In this document: piece after piece, positions 13,006-23,598 of the stretch
Numbering within the stretch: position 1 is the first letter of the stretch
How the letters are laid out: every line of letters begins with the position of its first letter
Assembly: GCF_026914265.1 (NCBI RefSeq)
Contig: NC_069124.1
Location: 57,255,589 to 57,319,588, forward strand
Reading direction: 5' to 3'
Origin: Mya arenaria
Taxonomy: Eukaryota > Mollusca > Bivalvia > Myida > Myidae
Length of the DNA: 64,000 nucleotides
Position numbers and translations under genes: made by a program
Notes under the pieces: generated by a model
Told to the model about the DNA's origin: nothing
What the model saw: the letters and a program-made list of their open reading frames with translations, nothing else
The model's database searches: none

Positions 13006-15568
13006 CTGTAAATACCATATCAGTGAATTATATTTCTACTTACTTAATTGATAGTACATAGTTAAACCGCTATATAATGCAAATGAAAAAATATCATATT
13101 TTAGCACTAATACTGGTATAAAACCAATGTTTTTTATTAAGTGAAGCTATCTGTAAAATACTTTTCGGCTCAAGATATATCATAAAACTGCTTTGACTTT
13201 CAATAAAATATGCGCGATGATGGCATTTGGACTTTTATTTCAAATTTGTGTTTTGACAAGAGTAGAGTTAAGTGCTCATAGCCGGCTTAATTCCCAGCGA
13301 AGTCCTGATTCGGTGGCAGCTCAAAAGCGATAACCCAGAAATGTATTATGAAAGTATGTTTAAGCATGTGTAATATGTTGTCTATGGTAAATTATGATGC
13401 TGTGTGGCTTCGCTAAGTTTAAGCTAATGGGCTAGATTCCTATACAGTGTGAGAATATCTGGCTCAAGACCACAGTTATCTGCCCCCCGTTGACCAAGAT
13501 CCGGATGTTAATACAGAAAAAAGAGTGCTTGTGTTCAAGTATCAATATTTTATTAACATTGAATGAAAAAGAAGCAAAAAATGTTCTTTTTGCAGAGAAC
13601 TTGACTGAATTTGACACTATATTGCAGAAATTGATAGTTTTCAGTGGTAATATTGGAAAAATCATAGCTTGTGGAAGTCTGAAAATTAGTTGCTTGTAGC
13701 CGATTGACTCCTTTGCGGAAGGGTTATGTATTTGAACTCAATTTTGACAGTCGGGTCAATGGTCAACATGGTGTTTTCTTGTGATTTTATTTTGTGTCTT
13801 GAATTGTTCTAGAGATGCCATGTCCTTGTTTTTTAATTGGGATGTGTATAAAGTCAAAAGCCAGGTTAGTGTCTTTATGAAACATATAGTAAAAATAACT
13901 GTGGTCTCACGCCATCTCGTGACATATTGCGTCATAAATGCTACTTACAATCTTTTCTACATTTCAAATGAAACATAGCACAGTCTACGCCGCTTACAGA
14001 GCACCGCCTTCGCTCTATTACCAGAGTTTAATTGAGAGTTTAGTTTCTTAAAACACTTCGACAAAACTATTCACAAAACGGCCGTCTGACGGAGCAATGT
14101 CAAAGCATTATTTTGAAAATAGGTTTGTCGAAGTGTTTGATGAAACTAATCACCTAATCAAAGTCCGGTTATTAAATAAAAAGGCTGAGTTTTTTAAGCG
14201 GTATGGACTCTCCTTTGTTTCGTTTAGAATGGTGAAGTAAAAGAAAAGATATCTTTGTTTTGAGTCTTCATTTGGAGCAAAATGTTGCATTCCATCGTAA
14301 CATATATGACGTAATTTATTACGTTGTATACACACACTGCCATATACCTATGAATATAGAAAACAAATTTAAGGTTACTAAGCTTAATTAACATTACCTG
14401 TAAGCCTGTACTAGCGGCGTGCCATTATGGACGATCTCTGTGACCGTGTTCTCATGTATGTCAGCAAGCAGCGCAGTCATGAACGTGTAGATACCAGAGA
14501 TAGGACACGTGAAACCATGCAACGCTGGATCGAAAGCATTCCCTTCGTTCAACAGGATTGTGTCAAACGGAATAATTTGTTGTTTTCCGAGTTCCGTGGC
14601 TTTCGCTGACATGGTGACTGTGAATGCGACGGTTGAAACCTCTTCGTTGGAAACAACGAATTTCTTCGTCAAGGAAAGCCCGCCTGTTAGTTGTAAAATA
14701 ATATTGCTAGTGATAAAAGATCATTTATTTCTAAACGGATGACATATTGGAGATGAAAACACAATTTGTCACTTATGAAGACTTCTGCCAATTAAACCAA
14801 AATGCTACAACCGTAGTTAAAAATGTTATAGTTTTAAATTGATGTATATTGGAGTTGAAAACACATTTTGTCACTTATTAAGACTACTATCAATTAAACC
14901 AATTTGTGACAATAAGCGACCACTCATTGAAATGTTAAAATAATGAATTGTGGTAAAATGACTTTATCACGGTTTGGAGTATTGCTCGCATTCTCAACGC
15001 TCTCATCGATATGGCTATTTTCGATATGAGCCAGTTTCTTCTGATAATTGTAAAATAAAATAATTCATAGATCAGCAGCTGCTCTATATTGTGATAAATG
15101 TTCTGAACGGAATACAAATTGAAGAACAAAACACAATCTGTCACGTTTGCATAGAACTGTAAATTCAAACCAGTGTTTTACTACAATCGATCAACCGTTG
15201 AAAAGTTTTAGTAATGAACTTATGAAAAATGAGGTACTGGGGTTTGAAGTCCTGCTCGCAATCTCAACGCTCTCATCGATATGGCTATTCTCGAAATTGG
15301 ACAGTCCCTTTTCAGCTATATCTGTCATAGTTTCAGGTGACCGCTCTGCGTTTGCCAACCTTTCTTTTGTCTCTTTAAGCTCAAGTTCCAGTTGAGATAT
15401 TCTCTTCTCAAACTTAACCTCGACTGCGTTGATTCGTTTAGCAACCTCTTGATCCACTAGTTGTGCAATTTGCTGCCTTAAATCATCGGGAAATATACCT
15501 CCGTTCAGTTTGGAGCCATTTAGCTCTGTAAAGGTGCACGAAAATAAGAAAACCACAATTAACAACAT
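12840..15568 (-). CDS. Secreted coiled-coil/C1q-domain protein, intact three-exon gene
   Basis: Coding exons are 15238-15568, 14683-14398 and 13005-12840 on the minus strand, joined in matching phase (1 and 2) at GT/AG borders, giving 260 residues. The start is the ATG at 15568, which begins a hydrophobic signal sequence (MLLIVVFLFSCTF). Residues 30-100 form a heptad-like coiled coil (QLVDQEVAKRINAV, LELELKETKERL). Exons 2 and 3 encode the C1q jelly-roll, with AFTVTMSAKAT, IPFDTILLN, GIYTF, NAVMVRCNAG, VWVQL and a terminal FSGFLNWAI. Such C1qDC proteins are extracellular oligomeric recognition lectins that act in bivalve innate immunity; this role is inferred from the family. The length is normal for the family and I see no damage. 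It is the only intact C1q copy of the cluster. A duplicated piece of exon 1 sits in its first intron (14978-15042). Confidence 0.9.
13430..13930. repeat. Dispersed repeat in C1q intron 2, related to the 2.2-kb array unit
   Basis: Diverged direct match to about 36400-36850 and its copies in the tandem array. Shared landmarks are 'ccgttgaccaagatccggat', 'tcaagtatcaatatttta', 'aagccaggttagtgtct' and 'agtaaaaataactgtggtct'. It therefore predates the array and is a mobile or duplicated segment, not a C1q exon. Confidence 0.8.
14398..14683 (-). CDS. C1q gene exon 2: first half of the C1q domain
   Basis: The acceptor is 'ctaacag|GCGGGC' and the donor is 'TACAG|GTAATG'. It is 286 bp and includes the AFDPALH segment that the mirror copy at 19085-19349 lacks. 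Confidence 0.88.
14684..15042 (-). repeat. Inverted repeat, left arm
   Basis: This 359-bp arm covers intron 1 and the duplicated exon-1 end. It matches 18726-19084 in inverted orientation, with equal length and one mismatch that I found. The arms are about 3.7 kb apart. Confidence 0.88.
14978..15042 (-). pseudogene. Duplicated 3' end of C1q exon 1 inside intron 1
   Basis: Encodes KKLAHIENSHIDESVENAS and ends at a donor-like CC|GTGATA, identical to the end of exon 1 of the mirror copy (18733-18797) and different from the functional exon 1 of this gene. An acceptor-like 'attatcag' lies directly upstream, so it could act as a short alternative exon, but the simplest reading is the end of an inverted duplication that broke inside exon 1. 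Confidence 0.7.
15238..15568 (-). CDS. C1q gene exon 1: signal peptide and coiled coil
   Basis: Encodes the signal sequence and the Lys/Glu/Leu-rich coiled coil. The donor reads CCA|GTACCT after the first base of a codon and pairs with the acceptor at 14684. If the splice were not used, the frame would close after about 15 more residues, at 15191. Confidence 0.85.
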
Positions 15569-15808
15569 ATTTCAGACTTGCGATCTTCCTGCGATGAGTT
15601 CTTATCGTCAATGCTTATTAAGGTCAATTGTGCAATAGCTTGAACGTTTGTAACTCCTAGATTAATAACTATCACTTAGACATTGTTCTAAATATTGAAA
15701 CTTTGTAAGCTGGCCCATTTTCTTTGTGAGATAACAATTACCTGGTCGATTTCCCAGAGAGCAAAGAATAAACAATTGGTTAGTTATTGTAATGAAATTT
15801 GATGACAG

Positions 15809-15864
<56 letters not shown>

Positions 15865-15931
15865 GTGTGTGTGTGTGCGTTCGTGCATGCGTGCGTACGT
15901 GCGTGCGTTCGTGCGTGCGTGCGTGCGTACG

Positions 15932-15963
<32 letters not shown>

Positions 15964-15978
15964 TGTGTGTGTGTGTGA
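15809..15978. repeat. Microsatellite (GT)n-(GTGC)n
   Basis: A GT run (15809-15876) changes to GTGC/GTTC/GTAC tetramers and back to GT at the end. It explains the overlapping Val/Cys- and Thr/His-rich open frames on both strands, which are not genes. Confidence 0.95.
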
Positions 15979-18460
15979 TAGGAATATTATCAAACAACAG
16001 AACCAACACCAGAAACCATATATTTAAGACGACTTACTGAGATAAAAAAGTTTTAAACTAACGAGCATTTTATTTATTCCCATGGTTATAAAGTGCTATA
16101 ACTATATAATTAACAGTTTAGGTAACTATATGTTATTCATTTATCATATGTATTTCAATTTAAGACTGAAAAAAGCCATTTCCAACGTTCCGGGTATATG
16201 TTTCTTGAAATTCAATTAACATCTAATTGATTTAAGCAATAAAAAGGTATGCCATGCTTCTCGTAAGTCCTCACTACCAAGATAAACACCGTGTTTTTAA
16301 ATATAATTCATTTGTATTAGGCCAAATGTTAGCATAACTCTAATTATTGGACTATATAACTCTAATTAGTGGACTATAAAAGCTATTAATGAACTTAAAT
16401 TTAAAAAAATGTTAACCTTTAAGTAGCTTTCTAAATCTTACAAATTAATTTTAATAACTAACTTTTATGCAATACTTAGGGTTCTAAACATTACCACGCT
16501 CGGCTGGAAAGTAATTTTGAACTCCGATTCTCCCACGGTGTAGCCCTGTCTGGTGTCGCCCAATTTATGTTTTGTTGCGTCCAGTTTATTGCCCATTGTT
16601 TCCATTATCCCTTTTACTTTTTGAAGTCGTGTTTTGGTATCTTACAATTCCTATATTTTTTAAGCCGGCTTTGACTACCTTAGGTCTTTTTTCTACCGAT
16701 TTTGTAACGAGAATTCCAATTTGCTGGATGGTAAATTCTACAATAGTACTGCCTTCCAGAAAAGTTTGACAGTGATGGAGTATCAATGCCTCGAGTATTT
16801 AGGCCAAATGTTTTAACAAGTGTCCTTTTTAACCCTATTAAACCCCATAAACTTATATATGCTCAAACTTATTTGCTGTATACGAAAGCATAGTTCTTAA
16901 ATAAATTCACTCTAAGACGTTGGTAGTCATACTGATTCCATTGACAAGTCCATTACGACAATAACTGCGTGTTTGATCAAGCGATTGCAAGCTGTTTAAA
17001 CCTGTCAGTTTCGGGAATAACATTTTACCGTTCACCGCAGAAGATTGATGGTCAAGCGCAAGAGAGGAAATGAGAAAAACATACATTAGCTCTTAAAACC
17101 CGCTCTTAATCACAAAATGAGCCGTTGGCGATGTGCACAGACTTCCAAACATGGAAAGCAAACGGATAAATCTCGGAAGAAAATTGCTTTCATTTTCCCT
17201 TTTGCCATTTCTTTGGAATTTTAGTTTTGGCTTCTGTATTTCGAAATTGACAACATTAAACGTTAAAACGTTGACACTTTTCTTTCCCAAAAATTCTGTT
17301 CGTATTGTGTGTTTGTTTCCTAATGAAAGAAAAAAAAAACTTTTAACGGTTTCAGCTGATAAGGTGACGCAGGCATAGTTTTCAGTACATCTACCATTAC
17401 AGTCAATGAACAGTCTCAATCGAACTGGGACTATTAATTATGTTCATATTTTATATACAAATTGTGCTTGTTAACGATTCTCTCACATCTTCAAGTAAAT
17501 TAATAACCTAGGACCGGAACCACAAATACTTTTATGATGACTTAAATATTAAATACGTTCAGTCGTACAAGACACGACTTGAAGGTCACCTTCAGTATGA
17601 ACGTTGTATAATATTTTATTTTTAGATAGCTAGAGGCATTTACAATAAGGCGGTGACACCAACATTTAATTCATAAAGATATTTCGCAAAGATATTTTGG
17701 TGCATGTGTAGTATGCATGTGGTGTCTGTAAGTTGTGTGTCTCTCGTTCCAGTGCCTGCTAGGTTTGCGTGTGCCATTAAAAGTTGTTGTTACGTTTTTG
17801 AATGTTTTTTGTGGCCCACTACAGTTTATCATGCATAAATTACAAATATTTTAACCTAGAAAATGAACGATCCAAATTTATTACCATAAATATTTAACCC
17901 TGTTTGCATATTCAAAGTTCATATCAGTTTCTAAAATACCAATCTGCAAAAAGGGTGTGGTGCAATGTTTGCGATGTAAGAGGATTCTATATCTAAAGAA
18001 GAATGACGAATATCGTTGTCAGCTGATCTAGGGAATATAATGGCAACACCATACATGTATATACAACGAAGGATCACGTGGCTTAGCTTTTACCAGCTGA
18101 GCCTGCTACTTAAGAATTAATGAATATAAAGTTGCATAAATATGTATGTATAACATATTAAGTAATAAAACAAAAAAAACTATCGATCGTTGGTATTCAT
18201 TCGGATTCGGATTTAAAATACACTAGCACCAATACACCCAACACATATTGTAATAATATAATAATATGAAATAATTAATAAATGGTTGATTTGCTCTGCT
18301 ATAAGAAACCTGCGAGGTTTTCATTATCTAACGATTAATAAGTAGGTCATCTTTCGAACTTTAGCTCTTTTGAACAGTGTCTAAATGATCATTATTATTA
18401 GTATTAAAGTACAGCGTATCTCACAACTGTATAACAACCTCTTAGGTGCAAGTCTGAAAT
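15979..18460. other. Spacer between the two mirror C1q copies
   Basis: Contains copy 2 (16960-17520) of the duplicated block described at 11120-11900. Otherwise no exon is supported. Because the two genes diverge from it, this 2.9-kb spacer (15569-18460) should hold both promoters, but no clear TATA or initiator element could be assigned. Confidence 0.5.
16960..17520. repeat. Duplicated block upstream of the C1q gene (copy 2)
   Basis: Direct diverged copy of 11120-11900, with 'aagcgattgcaagctgtt', 'agctcttaaaacccgct' and 'tcaatcgaactg' in the same order. Confidence 0.7.
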
Positions 18461-18725
18461 ATGTTGTTAATTGTGGTATTTTTACTTTCGAGCACCTTTA
18501 CAGACCTTATTAGCTGAGAACGGAACATAGGAATATTTCCTCAAGATTTTAGGCAGGAAATTTCACAACTGGTGGAACAAGAGGTTGCAAAACGAATCAA
18601 CGCAGTCAAGGTCAAGTTTGAGAAGAGCATAACACAACTGAAACATGAGCTTAAAGGGGAAAATGAAAGGATTTCAGTCACAGATGAATCACTTGCTACT
18701 ATGACAGATAAGTTTGATATAGCTG

Positions 18726-19084
18726 AGAAGAAACTGGCTCATATCGAAAATAGCCATATCGATGAGAGCGTTGAGAATGCGAGCAATACTCCAAACCGTG
18801 ATAAAGTCATTTTACCACAATTCATTATTTTAACATTTCAATGAGTGGTCGCTTATTGTCGCAAATTGGTTTAATTGATAGTAGTCTTAATAAGTGACAA
18901 AATGTGTTTTCAACTCCAATATACATCAATTTAAAACTATAACATTTTTAACTACGGTTGTAGCATTTTGGTTTAATTGGCAGAAGTCTTCATAAGTGAC
19001 AAATTGTGTTTTCATCTCCAATATGTCATCCGTTTAGAAATAAATGATCTTTTATCACTAGCAATATTATTTTACAACTAACAG
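18726..19084 (+). repeat. Inverted repeat, right arm
   Basis: Partner of 14684-15042. It begins inside exon 1 of the mirror copy and ends exactly at the exon 2 border. Confidence 0.88.
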
Positions 19085-19717
19085 GCGGGCTTTCCTTGAG
19101 GAAGAAATTCGTTGTCTCCAACGAAGAGGTCTCCAACGTCGCATTTACAGTCACCATGTCAGCGAAAGCCACGAAACTCGGGAAACAACAAATTATTCCA
19201 TTTGACACAATCCTGTTGAACGAAGGGAATGGTTTCACGTGTTCTATCAGCGGTATCTACACGTTCATGACCGCGTTGATCGCTGACATACATGAGAGCA
19301 CGGTGACAGAAATCGTCCATAATGGCACGCCGCTAGTCTTTGCTTACAGGTACTCAATGTTAATTAAGCTTAGTAACAGTTAATTTGATTACTAGTTTCA
19401 TAAATTAAATGGAGTCTAGCATATTAGCAAACACTTAACGAATCCACTTAACATCTAACATGTACATAGACAATAGATAACACATGCATAAACAGTTCCA
19501 ATAATACGTTTTGGTATTACCGCTTTGAAGCGGTCACCGAGACAGGAGTTCACGTGGGGTTTAACTAGTTTATCCGTACTCAACTCCACTCTTTTCTCTT
19601 CACTTATATATATTAGCAAAATTAAAACTATAAGCCTAACCGTAGCCGTCTACAGCGCCTACTTTATTTTAGCATTTTTCATACAAGAAAACAAAACTTT
19701 GCTTTTATGTTATAGTT

Positions 19718-19993
19718 AGATGACATGAAGCAATTCTTTAATGATTAAAAATGGAGAATAATTTTAATCATTTAAATCATTTTAGTCATCAAGATATTAC
19801 TTCAGGTCATCTAACTGACATATAAAACAACCTCATTGACTGATATATTGTCAACACAAAATATCATGCAGGGAGTGTGTATTGAATAGATGACAGTAGG
19901 CGGACCTTTAAACACGCGCGACAGAAGTTGACATTCTTAAAGATTTCGTCCACTACTTAAAAAATGCCTATCTGCAATTTCATTGGCTAAAAA
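19718..19993. repeat. Direct repeat in C1q intron 2, copy A
   Basis: Matches 20925-21190 in the same orientation: 'gatgacatgaag', 'acttcaggtcatct', 'gacagtaggcgga' or 'ggcagtaggcgga', and 'ttcattggct'. The two copies flank the inverted-repeat element at 20051-20889. Confidence 0.75.
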
Positions 19994-20050
19994 TATCAAA
20001 TTTGTTTCATGTTTTTGTTAAAACGGTCTAATCACGTACCATCAAGAAAT

Positions 20051-20889
20051 GCCCCGTTCACACAGAGCGTCGATCTTACAACGCTCATGCCGTTCATCCC
20101 GACCTGAAGAATTGATCAGATCGGGTCGAGAACGGCGTCAAAGTCTTGAAAATCGATGAGTATTGTCCGCGGATCGTCTGATCAACGCTTGTACTACTTG
20201 TACTTCTTCTCGACGACCACCGCGTTTCCGATACGTTGCTTTCGCGCTTGTTTCGCGTTTCCACCGCGACCATCACTGATTGTGTGCTGATTCTACTTTG
20301 TTGTTACCACGATGTACACGACTCTACTACGTTGGTAAAAGACTGCTCCATGAGGTCGCCGCGCTCTTGCCGACCACACTACGTTCTCTCCACAATCATT
20401 GCACGATTTTTTTGGTTTGTATGTATAAATTGAAGGATTTCAAACAGTTTTTCAGTTCTCCCAAAAACGTTGAAAATGAACAGGCCAGAATTGGTACAAA
20501 TTGTTATCCTTCTGCAAGAGCAGATGTTTGTCGAATATGAGAAGGAAAATATTGTTTGGAAGGGAAAAACAGGCGAGAAAAAGATACTTGGTCCGACTAT
20601 GGCAGAATGAAAGCTTCAGTTTGGACATTACGATAGACTGGTCAGTGAGTTAAGATTGGAAGACACGACGTCAGCCTGTATAAACGTAGTTCAATTATTC
20701 GCCGATTGCACTACGATGTTATTACGATAGTGAAGATCTTACTTCTACGCTTGTGTCGATCTTACTACGTTTGTACAACGCTTTTACCCTGATTATTTTG
20801 AATCATGCTCCTGCTACGCTTGTTTTGAACATGTTCAAAATAAGCTTGGCGTGCACGTGGAGCTTTACGATGGCCCTGTGTGAACGGCG
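20051..20889. mobile_element. Non-autonomous DNA transposon-like element
   Basis: Terminal inverted repeats read GCCCCGTTCACACAGAG on the left and, on the other strand, CGCCGTTCACACAGGG on the right. The 839-bp interior is GC-richer than its surroundings and has CG-rich inverted subrepeats but no transposase frame. The target-site duplication is unclear, so the superfamily is not assigned. Confidence 0.65.
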
Positions 20890-20924
20890 TATAAGTAAAT
20901 AGAATTGTTAAGTAATAGCAAGAT

Positions 20925-21190
20925 GACATGAAGTAACATTTTTATGATTAAGAATGGGTGGAGTTAGCGTAGCAAACGAGCCTTTCTGAATCATTAAAAA
21001 TTTACTTCAGGTCATCTGTCTTAATAGAATACTACCTCATTGTCTGACACGTTTTCAACGCATAATATGACGCAGGTAATGTGTATCGGATGAGTGGCAG
21101 TAGGCGGACTTTTAAACATCCGCGCAAGTTGAAATTCTTAATGATGAAGCCTAGTACATAATGATTGCATATCTGCAAATTCATTGGCTG
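20925..21190. repeat. Direct repeat in C1q intron 2, copy B
   Basis: Second copy of 19718-19993, about 75-80% similar by eye. Confidence 0.75.
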
Positions 21191-21398
21191 TACATGTGGG
21201 TTGTTTACCTACTACTGATGTGGTATTTACAGTGCTGGGTCGACCACCGGCCACGGCTATGATCAGGGTTTCAATGCTGTGATGGTCCGATGTAACGCAG
21301 GTAAACGCGTCTGGGTCCAGCTTCACGGTCATCAAGGGACAACTGTCATCGAAGACGGATGGTCGTCATTTTCTGGCTTCCTCAACTGGGCAATATAG

Positions 21399-22359
21399 TG
21401 ATTATATCGCAATAACCTATTGTCTTGATTCAGTAAACGCTTCCAATTTAACTCTGGTTGTCCTTTGTATTGAAAAAACTCTCTCAGGTATGTTTGAATG
21501 ATAAATGATCCGAATATTTTATAATGTGTGAACCTTGCACAACAAGTTGTTATATTATCTGAGTACTTGACAAAGACATGCAGCTCCTTTAAGGGTGTTG
21601 CCAGATAATGACGTGTCATTTTAAATATCCTGTATCGTTGAACAGTTGTCGCAAGTGAGTTGTTGCTTGTGGTAATGAATACGTCGTAAATCGTCATTCC
21701 ATGTCTGACGTAACCTAATGGTTTCGGCCATTTCTTATTTTCGTATTTGCGCCGCGAAATTACACCCACTGCTGGCGCAAAATTACGAGAAAACACATGG
21801 CATATGGCGTCTGTTCATACATTCGGAGCTCCTCGGGCATTTTTATCGAAAACAACCTCGGATGGATGCCGGTACATCAGTTGAAGTAGTTCGTATTTTT
21901 TTATTAAATCATTAATTAAATATAGTGTTTTAGAGTTGTATTTATTGATCTAAGTTTAAATTGATTGCCAGTAAAATGTTTCATTGAAAACATAATTAAG
22001 TTTGCCAAGAGTTAAGCCATGAAGTTTAATTGCTACATAAAATTACTACGCAATCTACTTGCAGCGGACTAAAACATACCACTTTATGGTTATGTAAACC
22101 GTCCAAAAACATCCGAGGGGTTCTGAATGCCGTTCATATTTTCGTTCTGCCAATTGACGTATTTTCGTATATTCGCCCTACTACTTGGCGTATTTTAATG
22201 TTCGCACTTGACTAGTATTTAACTTTAAGGTGGTGAAAAGATGCCAGGTTATACGACGCTAAACGACAAAATGCAAAGAAACTTTAGGACCAGGTACGAA
22301 TGGGTTTCGGAATTGTGTCAGAATACCTTGCACGAAAAGATTTTTAAGAATGATTGTTT
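21399..22359. other. Non-coding stretch with dispersed repeat shared with 44.0-44.4 kb
   Basis: About 21850-22120 matches 44020-44300, including 'attgatctaagtt', 'attgattgccagt' and 'gtaaaccgtcca'. At 22065-22130 it holds a broken version of the candidate exon found at 44250-44374: a TAA follows the first codon. The long minus-strand frame at 21332-21796 is antisense to C1q exon 3 and is unlikely to be a gene. Confidence 0.6.
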
Positions 22360-23300
22360 CTCCTAGGCCCGAGCGTTAGGTGTTTTTCGAAAATGAGGTT
22401 TACCGAGTTTCCGCAGAACACACTGCGCAAGGGTAGAGTTAAACCTATCGTCCACTCTCGGCCATGGGAGATGCTTTTTTCCCACCAAAGTTGAACAAAA
22501 TAAAGTAAAAATGTAGTTTTTCGCTCGAACTCTTTTGTGCGTAGTGAAAACAATGTGTGTACAGAAATGTGATAATATGTCGTTGTCATGGATATGCGTG
22601 CAATGATTAAGATTATGCAAATAGTCAAAACGTCCTTTAAATAGTTCTGAGAAGAGTGCAGCACTATTTCTTGAATGGAGCGTGAACACTTTTAATGAAA
22701 TTTGAAGCGAGAAATAACTAATTTGTATTTTAAATTTTGCCACAAGACAAGGTTGCCATGCAGCTACAGACCACGGTATTCAAGAAGGAATGTAATTATG
22801 TAATTTCAATAAAAAAAGTTCCATACGGGTACTTGTTTTATCTTTGCCCGTGGGCAAGATAAGAATTTCCAGCATGGCCAACTTTTCGGATCTATTTGTC
22901 TAAGGTGGAAGAAAAGGATTTCCAGGATGGCCAAATATTTTCATCTTCTTATCTGGGGTAAGAGAATATAAGTAGTCTCTATTGCCATTCGTTTAATACA
23001 GTTATCCCAACCCGAGCGTAGGCTGTTTTGTGGAAATGTCATTAAGCGAGTTTCCGCAGAACACTCTGCACGAGGGTTGGGATGAGCCTATCTTACACGC
23101 GCGGCCAGATAGATGATATTTCTCCCGACTCAGTTAAAAACATGTATTTTTTCGTGGAACTGTTTTCTGCATCGGTTAAATAATTCGCGTATAGATAAGT
23201 TATAATCTGTGGTTGTCGTAGATATGCGCGCAGTGAATCATAATACGGAATTAGCCAAATAGTTCTTTAAATACTTATGAGGATAGTACAACTTCCTCAA
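22360..23300. repeat. Diverged direct repeat pair (about 300 bp each)
   Basis: 22360-22680 and 23008-23300 share 'cccgagcg', 'gagtttccgcagaacac', 'gatatgcg' and 'ctttaaata' in the same order. Between them, 22741-22840 matches 43864-43960, a block just past the 2.2-kb array, and ends in an AATAAA-like signal. Confidence 0.7.
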
Positions 23301-23306
23301 GTGCAT

Positions 23307-23598
23307 ATTTAGCCATTTGAAAAGTACATAATTATGCAAGCTAATACTAACATAATGCAAAACGTTGCAAAATGTTTACCCTACTGTAATAAGTACTAGT
23401 ATGTTATATGGTTTCGAATAACAGGTACACTGGCTATGGTCAATTTTACAGATATTAAATGTTTAATATCTAGCATTCTTTCTAACCACGACTAATGCTT
23501 CGCTTCAGTATGTTATCATGGCAGATATTAATCAAAGTGCTGAAAGCACTGATGGACTAGGGCTTCATTCAGGGGGAATGTTGACAACCATATTCTAA
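23307..23598 (+). repeat. Single diverged copy of the array leader module with a 26-codon ORF
   Basis: Matches about 37195-37547 of the tandem array, ending with the same 'tatgttatcatggcagatat'. The ATG at 23518 opens a frame of 26 codons starting MADINQSAES that stops at 23598. After MADI it differs from the array ORFs. It may be an old copy of a duplicated first coding exon. Confidence 0.6.

Larger units (their letters stand above)
18461..21398 (+). pseudogene. C1q-domain gene, mirror copy with nonsense codon
   Basis: Exons 18461-18797, 19085-19349 and 21233-21398 join in the same phases as the intact gene and would give about 255 residues. The ATG at 18461 starts a signal sequence almost identical to the intact one (MLLIVVFLLSSTF), but codon 19 is TGA (18515-18517), where the intact gene has TCC. 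The only later Met in exon 1 would give a product without a signal peptide. Exon 2 lacks 21 bases, removing AFDPALH from the C1q fold. All splice sites and the rest of the frame are clean, so loss of function is recent, or the TGA is a polymorphism or sequence error. Intron 2 has gained a transposon-like element. Confidence 0.82.

Noticed and set aside
15662-16040. His/Thr- and Val/Cys-rich frames on both strands
   Set aside because: They are produced by the GT/GTGC microsatellite.
21332-21796. 154-codon minus-strand frame
   Set aside because: It overlaps C1q exon 3 on the opposite strand and has no recognisable domain or splice context.
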